A stretch of 64,000 nucleotides of DNA from Deltaproteobacteria bacterium (GTDB lineage: Bacteria; Desulfobacterota; Binatia; HRBIN30; JACQVA1): positions 62,001 to 126,000 of the forward strand of contig JACOST010000015.1 of the NCBI GenBank assembly GCA_016178705.1. Direction: 5' to 3'. The position numbers and the translations under genes are program-made. Below the pieces are notes generated by a model. It searched no databases and was not told the DNA's origin. It saw nothing but the letters and a program-made list of their open reading frames with translations. Position 1 is the first letter of the stretch. Each line of letters starts with the position of its first letter. Positions 59,412 through 64,000 of this stretch are shown one piece after another.

Positions 59412-60743
59412 GTGTACGAAGCAATGCTGAAGGTCGAAGTTGAGACAGTCGATCCGGTGCGGCGACGGTTGGCGATCGAAGTGCCGGAGCAGGAAGTGCG
59501 CGCGGAGATCGAGCGCGCGTATGGAGAGTTGAGCCGGCACGCCAAGGTGCGCGGGTTCCGCCCGGGCCGCACGCCGCGACCGGTGCTGGAGCAGTTGTTC
59601 GGCGATCAGGTGCGCGCCGATGTCTTCGGCAAGTTGATTCAGAAGTCCTACGAAGAGGCGCTGCGCGAACGCGGCCTCGCCGTAGTGAGCGAACCCAAGA
59701 TCGTCACGGAAAAAGCCGAGCCGGGGGCGGCGCTACGCTACTCGGCAACCGTCGAAGTAAAGCCCGACGTTGTGGCCGAGCGTTACACCGGCTTCCAAGT
59801 CACGCGGCCGCTGACGCCGGTGAGCGACGCGGACGTCGATGCCTATCTCACCCGGTTGCAAGAATCGCTGGCGCAATTGCAGCCGATTCTTGATCGCACG
59901 ACCGTGCGACATGGCGACGTGGTGACGTTGACCTACGAAGCGCGCCGCGAGCAGCGTCTGATCGGTCGCGGCGACAACCGTCTGGTCGAGATCGGCCGCG
60001 GCGCGTTCTCGGAGAATTTCGACGCGCAGATGGAAGGGGTTGAAGTAGGATCGACACGCGAGTTCGATGTGGCCTACGCACCGGATCACGCGAACGCGGA
60101 GTTGGCGGGGCACACGATCATCTTCCGCGTCACCGTTCACGCGTTGGCTCGCAAGGACGTGCCGGCGCTGGATGACGACTTCGCGAAGGATCACGGCGAG
60201 TGCGAGACGTTGGCTGCGCTACGCCAACGAGCGCGCCAACAGCTCGAAACGCAAGCGGCGCACCGTGCCGACGAGGCGGCACGCGCAGCGCTGATCGAAC
60301 AATTGGTGGCGGCCCACGACATCGTGGTGCCCGATGCGATGGTGCATCGCCGCGCCCACGGACTTGCCGAGGATGTGATGCAGTCGGTGCGTGATCCGCG
60401 TTTGCGCCAGAAGGACACGCACGGGCAGATCGAGCGTCTGGCCGGCGAGTTGGAACCTGAGGCGCGGCGGCAAGTGAAAGCGGCGTTGGTGCTCGAGGCG
60501 ATCGCACGCCAAGAAATGCTGGCGGTGAGTGATGACGAACTGCAGGCGCAGGTCGACGAACAGGTCACGCAAGCCGGCCGCAGTGCGGAGCAAGTGCGGG
60601 CGATGTATCAAGACAGCGACACGCGGGGCGCCCTGCGCGCCCGCATGCTGCAGCAACGCGCGCTCGATCTCGTGGCGACGCGGTCCACCATCACCACCAC
60701 CGAACACACGATCAGCGTTGCTGACGCGGAACAAAACGGCTAG
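59412..60743 (+). CDS. tig: Trigger factor
   Basis: A 443-residue ribosome-associated chaperone and prolyl isomerase. The N-terminal ribosome-binding signature is [17 protein letters not shown] (about residues 48-64), followed by the FKBP-type domain ([34 protein letters not shown]) and the helical C-terminal chaperone arms. It catches nascent chains at the tunnel exit. Start GTG at 59412. First gene of the tig-clpP-clpX-lon cluster, the common bacterial order; clpP begins 5 bp after its stop. Confidence 0.96.
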   Translation: MYEAMLKVEVETVDPVRRRLAIEVPEQEVRAEIERAYGELSRHAKVRGFRPGRTPRPVLEQLFGDQVRADVFGKLIQKSYEEALRERGLAVVSEPKIVTEKAEPGAALRYSATVEVKPDVVAERYTGFQVTRPLTPVSDADVDAYLTRLQESLAQLQPILDRTTVRHGDVVTLTYEARREQRLIGRGDNRLVEIGRGAFSENFDAQMEGVEVGSTREFDVAYAPDHANAELAGHTIIFRVTVHALARKDVPALDDDFAKDHGECETLAALRQRARQQLETQAAHRADEAARAALIEQLVAAHDIVVPDAMVHRRAHGLAEDVMQSVRDPRLRQKDTHGQIERLAGELEPEARRQVKAALVLEAIARQEMLAVSDDELQAQVDEQVTQAGRSAEQVRAMYQDSDTRGALRARMLQQRALDLVATRSTITTTEHTISVADAEQNG

Positions 60744-60748
60744 GATTT

Positions 60749-61372
60749 ATGCCAGATGAACGTCAGACCGTCGCCATGAGCCTGGTCCCTATCGTCGTTG
60801 AACAAACGGGGCGAGGCGAACGCGCCTACGACATCTACTCCCGTCTATTGAAAGACCGCATTGTCTTTCTCGGGACGCCGATCTCGGACGAGATCGCGAA
60901 TCTGATCACCGCGCAGTTTTTGTTCCTCGAATCCGAGGACCCGGAGAAGGACATTCACTTCTACATCAACTCGCCGGGCGGCTCGGTGACCGCCACTTTG
61001 GCCATCTACGACACCATGCAGTACATCAAGCCCGATGTCTCGACCCTCTGCTTAGGGCAGGCGGCCAGCGGCGCGGCATGGTTGCTGGCGGCCGGCTCGC
61101 AGGGGAAGCGCTTCTGCTTGCCGCACTCACGCATCATGATTCATCAGCCATTCGGCGGCGCCCAAGGCCAAGCCGCCGACATTGACATTCAGGCGCGCGA
61201 GATTCTCCGCATGCGTGAGCAGCTCAACGCCATCCTCGTGGCGCACACGGGACAGAACCTCAAGCGCATTGAGAAGGATATCGATCGCGATATGTTTCTG
61301 ACCGGGAAGCAGGCGGTCGAGTACGGCTTGGTCGATGAAGTGATCGCCAGTCGACCGACACGGAAAGTGTGA
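60749..61372 (+). CDS. clpP: ATP-dependent Clp protease proteolytic subunit
   Basis: A 207-residue serine peptidase that forms the 14-subunit chamber used by ClpX and ClpA-type unfoldases. The catalytic triad is visible: Ser107 in [11 protein letters not shown], His132 in [10 protein letters not shown] and Asp181 in DRDMF. The residues after the Ser (GAAW) differ from the usual MGA. Position between tig and clpX is standard. The ATG at 60749 gives a short propeptide; MSLVPIV at codon 10 is another possible start. Cytoplasmic. Confidence 0.97.
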   Translation: MPDERQTVAMSLVPIVVEQTGRGERAYDIYSRLLKDRIVFLGTPISDEIANLITAQFLFLESEDPEKDIHFYINSPGGSVTATLAIYDTMQYIKPDVSTLCLGQAASGAAWLLAAGSQGKRFCLPHSRIMIHQPFGGAQGQAADIDIQAREILRMREQLNAILVAHTGQNLKRIEKDIDRDMFLTGKQAVEYGLVDEVIASRPTRKV

Positions 61373-61379
61373 GGGAGCT

Positions 61380-62633
61380 ATGGCCAAGCACGATAGCGAC
61401 CGCGGCGGAAACCTCGTCTGTTCGTTCTGTGGCAAGAGCCAGGATGAGGTGCGCAAGCTCATCGCCGGGCCGACCGTCTACATCTGCGACGAGTGCATCG
61501 ATCTGTGCAACGACATCATTGCCGAGGAGTGTGATCAGGAGGAAGGGCTCGCCTCCACCTCCGCCGTTCCGAAACCGTCGGAGATCAAGAAGGTCCTCGA
61601 TCAATACGTGATCGGTCAAGAGCGCGCGAAGAAGGTCCTCTCGGTCGCGGTGCACAATCACTACAAGCGGATTGATAGTCAGCTGGTCACCGGGGATGTC
61701 GAGCTGCAGAAGTCCAACATTCTCCTGATCGGCCCGACCGGCTCGGGCAAGACGTTGTTAGCCCAGACGCTCGCCCGCTTTCTGCAGGTCCCGTTCACTA
61801 TTGCGGACGCGACCAGCCTGACCGAGGCGGGGTACGTGGGCGAGGACGTCGAGAACATCATCCTCAGCCTGCTGCAGAACGCCGATTACGACGTCGAAAA
61901 AGCGCAGCGTGGCATCGTCTATATTGATGAGATCGATAAGATCTCCCGCAAGGGCGACAACCCATCGATCACTCGCGACGTTTCGGGCGAAGGTGTCCAG
62001 CAAGCGCTGCTCAAAATCATCGAGGGCACCACGGCCAGTGTGCCACCCAAAGGCGGGCGCAAGCATCCGCAGCAAGAATTCTTGCAAGTCGACACCACCA
62101 ACATCCTATTCGTCTGCGGTGGGGCCTTCGTCGGGCTCGAGGACATCATCCGGCGTCGCATCGGGATCAAGGGCGTCGGGTTCGGCGCCGACATTCGGCG
62201 CAAACAAGAGCGCAGTACGAGCGATCTGCTGCACGACGTACAGACCGAAGACCTGCTCAAGTTCGGGCTGATACCGGAGTTCATCGGACGCTTGCCGGTG
62301 ATTGCGAGCCTCGATGAGCTTGACGCCAGCGATCTCGTTCGCATCCTCAAGGAGCCGAAGAACGCGCTGACGCGGCAGTACCAGAAGCTCTTCGAGATGG
62401 AGGGCGTGCACCTGAAGTTCACCGATGGAGCGCTCACCGCGATTGCGCGCGAGGCGTTGAAGCGGAAATCCGGAGCCCGCGGGTTGCGAGCCATCTTGGA
62501 GAACACTATGCTCGAAGTGATGTACGATATTCCATCGCAACCGAACATCAAAGAGGTGTTGATCTCCGAAGAGGTCGTCACCAAGCACGAACAGCCAATC
62601 GTGCTCTACCAAAAAGCGGCGGAAACGGCGTAG
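61380..62633 (+). CDS. clpX: ATP-dependent Clp protease ATP-binding subunit
   Basis: A 417-residue AAA+ unfoldase that delivers tagged substrates to ClpP. It has the N-terminal zinc-binding domain (C14, C17, C36, C39: CSFCGKSQ...CDECIDLC), Walker A GPTGSGKT, Walker [11 protein letters not shown], the pore-loop motif GYVGEDV, and the IGF-like loop region used for ClpP docking. GGGAG precedes the ATG. The gene begins 7 bp after clpP, so they are co-transcribed. Confidence 0.97.
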   Translation: MAKHDSDRGGNLVCSFCGKSQDEVRKLIAGPTVYICDECIDLCNDIIAEECDQEEGLASTSAVPKPSEIKKVLDQYVIGQERAKKVLSVAVHNHYKRIDSQLVTGDVELQKSNILLIGPTGSGKTLLAQTLARFLQVPFTIADATSLTEAGYVGEDVENIILSLLQNADYDVEKAQRGIVYIDEIDKISRKGDNPSITRDVSGEGVQQALLKIIEGTTASVPPKGGRKHPQQEFLQVDTTNILFVCGGAFVGLEDIIRRRIGIKGVGFGADIRRKQERSTSDLLHDVQTEDLLKFGLIPEFIGRLPVIASLDELDASDLVRILKEPKNALTRQYQKLFEMEGVHLKFTDGALTAIAREALKRKSGARGLRAILENTMLEVMYDIPSQPNIKEVLISEEVVTKHEQPIVLYQKAAETA

Positions 62634-62666
62634 GCGCCGGTGGCCTCCCAGGACGAGGACGAACGC

Positions 62667-64000
<1,334 letters not shown>

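Overview
The window is GC-rich, densely coded and free of prophage. It reads like a chromosomal segment of an uncultured, metabolically versatile soil or aquatic bacterium. The gene mix points to a Binatota-like (Desulfobacterota-related) organism: several acyl-CoA ligases and CoA transferases, short-chain dehydrogenases, an SCPx-type thiolase with a DUF35 partner, a P450, and secreted proteins with Thr-Pro linkers and a paired VTVDEL (dockerin-like) module. That placement is inference from gene content; no rRNA is present.

Layout. 1-2459: end of a LuxR-type regulator overlapping a P450. 2516-9049: mostly minus-strand metabolic genes (cupin, DUF420, phytanoyl-CoA dioxygenase-like, gamma-glutamylcyclotransferase-like, two SDRs, GlgB). 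9373-10342: a pilin-like gene behind a good sigma-54-type promoter, and a RidA protein. 10412-20399: SDR, methyltransferase, epimerase, Cys-rich secreted protein, inositol monophosphatase, YHYH-nuclease fusion, amidohydrolase, DedA, a secreted haem-binding protein, a histidine phosphatase, a damaged DUF433/DUF5615 pair and a pair of unknown genes. 20549-28828: a 1569-residue secreted M23 peptidase with a huge Thr-Pro repeat, and a giant AAA/TPR regulator. 28931-32372: phosphotransferase, GT-C-like membrane protein, VapBC. 32442-46211: the main acyl-CoA block (three AMP-forming ligases, two family III CoA transferases, a substrate-binding protein, a crotonase). 46266-53604: Nudix, a second PIN toxin pair, a lipid-degradation operon (acyl-CoA dehydrogenase, PaaK-like, thiolase-like, DUF35, SDR, VOC) and a NarL-type regulator. 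53618-59080: a double-HTH protein coupled to a 47-residue membrane protein, a sedolisin, a dual-specificity phosphatase, tRNA-Leu and two unknowns. 59412-64000: the conserved tig-clpP-clpX-lon protein quality-control cluster, with lon running off the end.

How it fits together. The ligases activate acids, the dehydrogenase, crotonase and thiolase-like proteins shorten or cleave acyl-CoAs, and the CoA transferases move CoA between acids; the P450, dioxygenase, amidohydrolase and SDRs suit oxidation of branched, cyclic or terpenoid substrates. Exact substrates cannot be read from the sequence.

The most unusual non-coding content is a set of intergenic arrays with a strict 7-base period but degenerate sequence (5172-5278, 20523-20557, 44034-44115), one 10-base analogue (35971-36000), and several palindromic dispersed elements, one of them inserted in frame inside a coding region (26160-26200).
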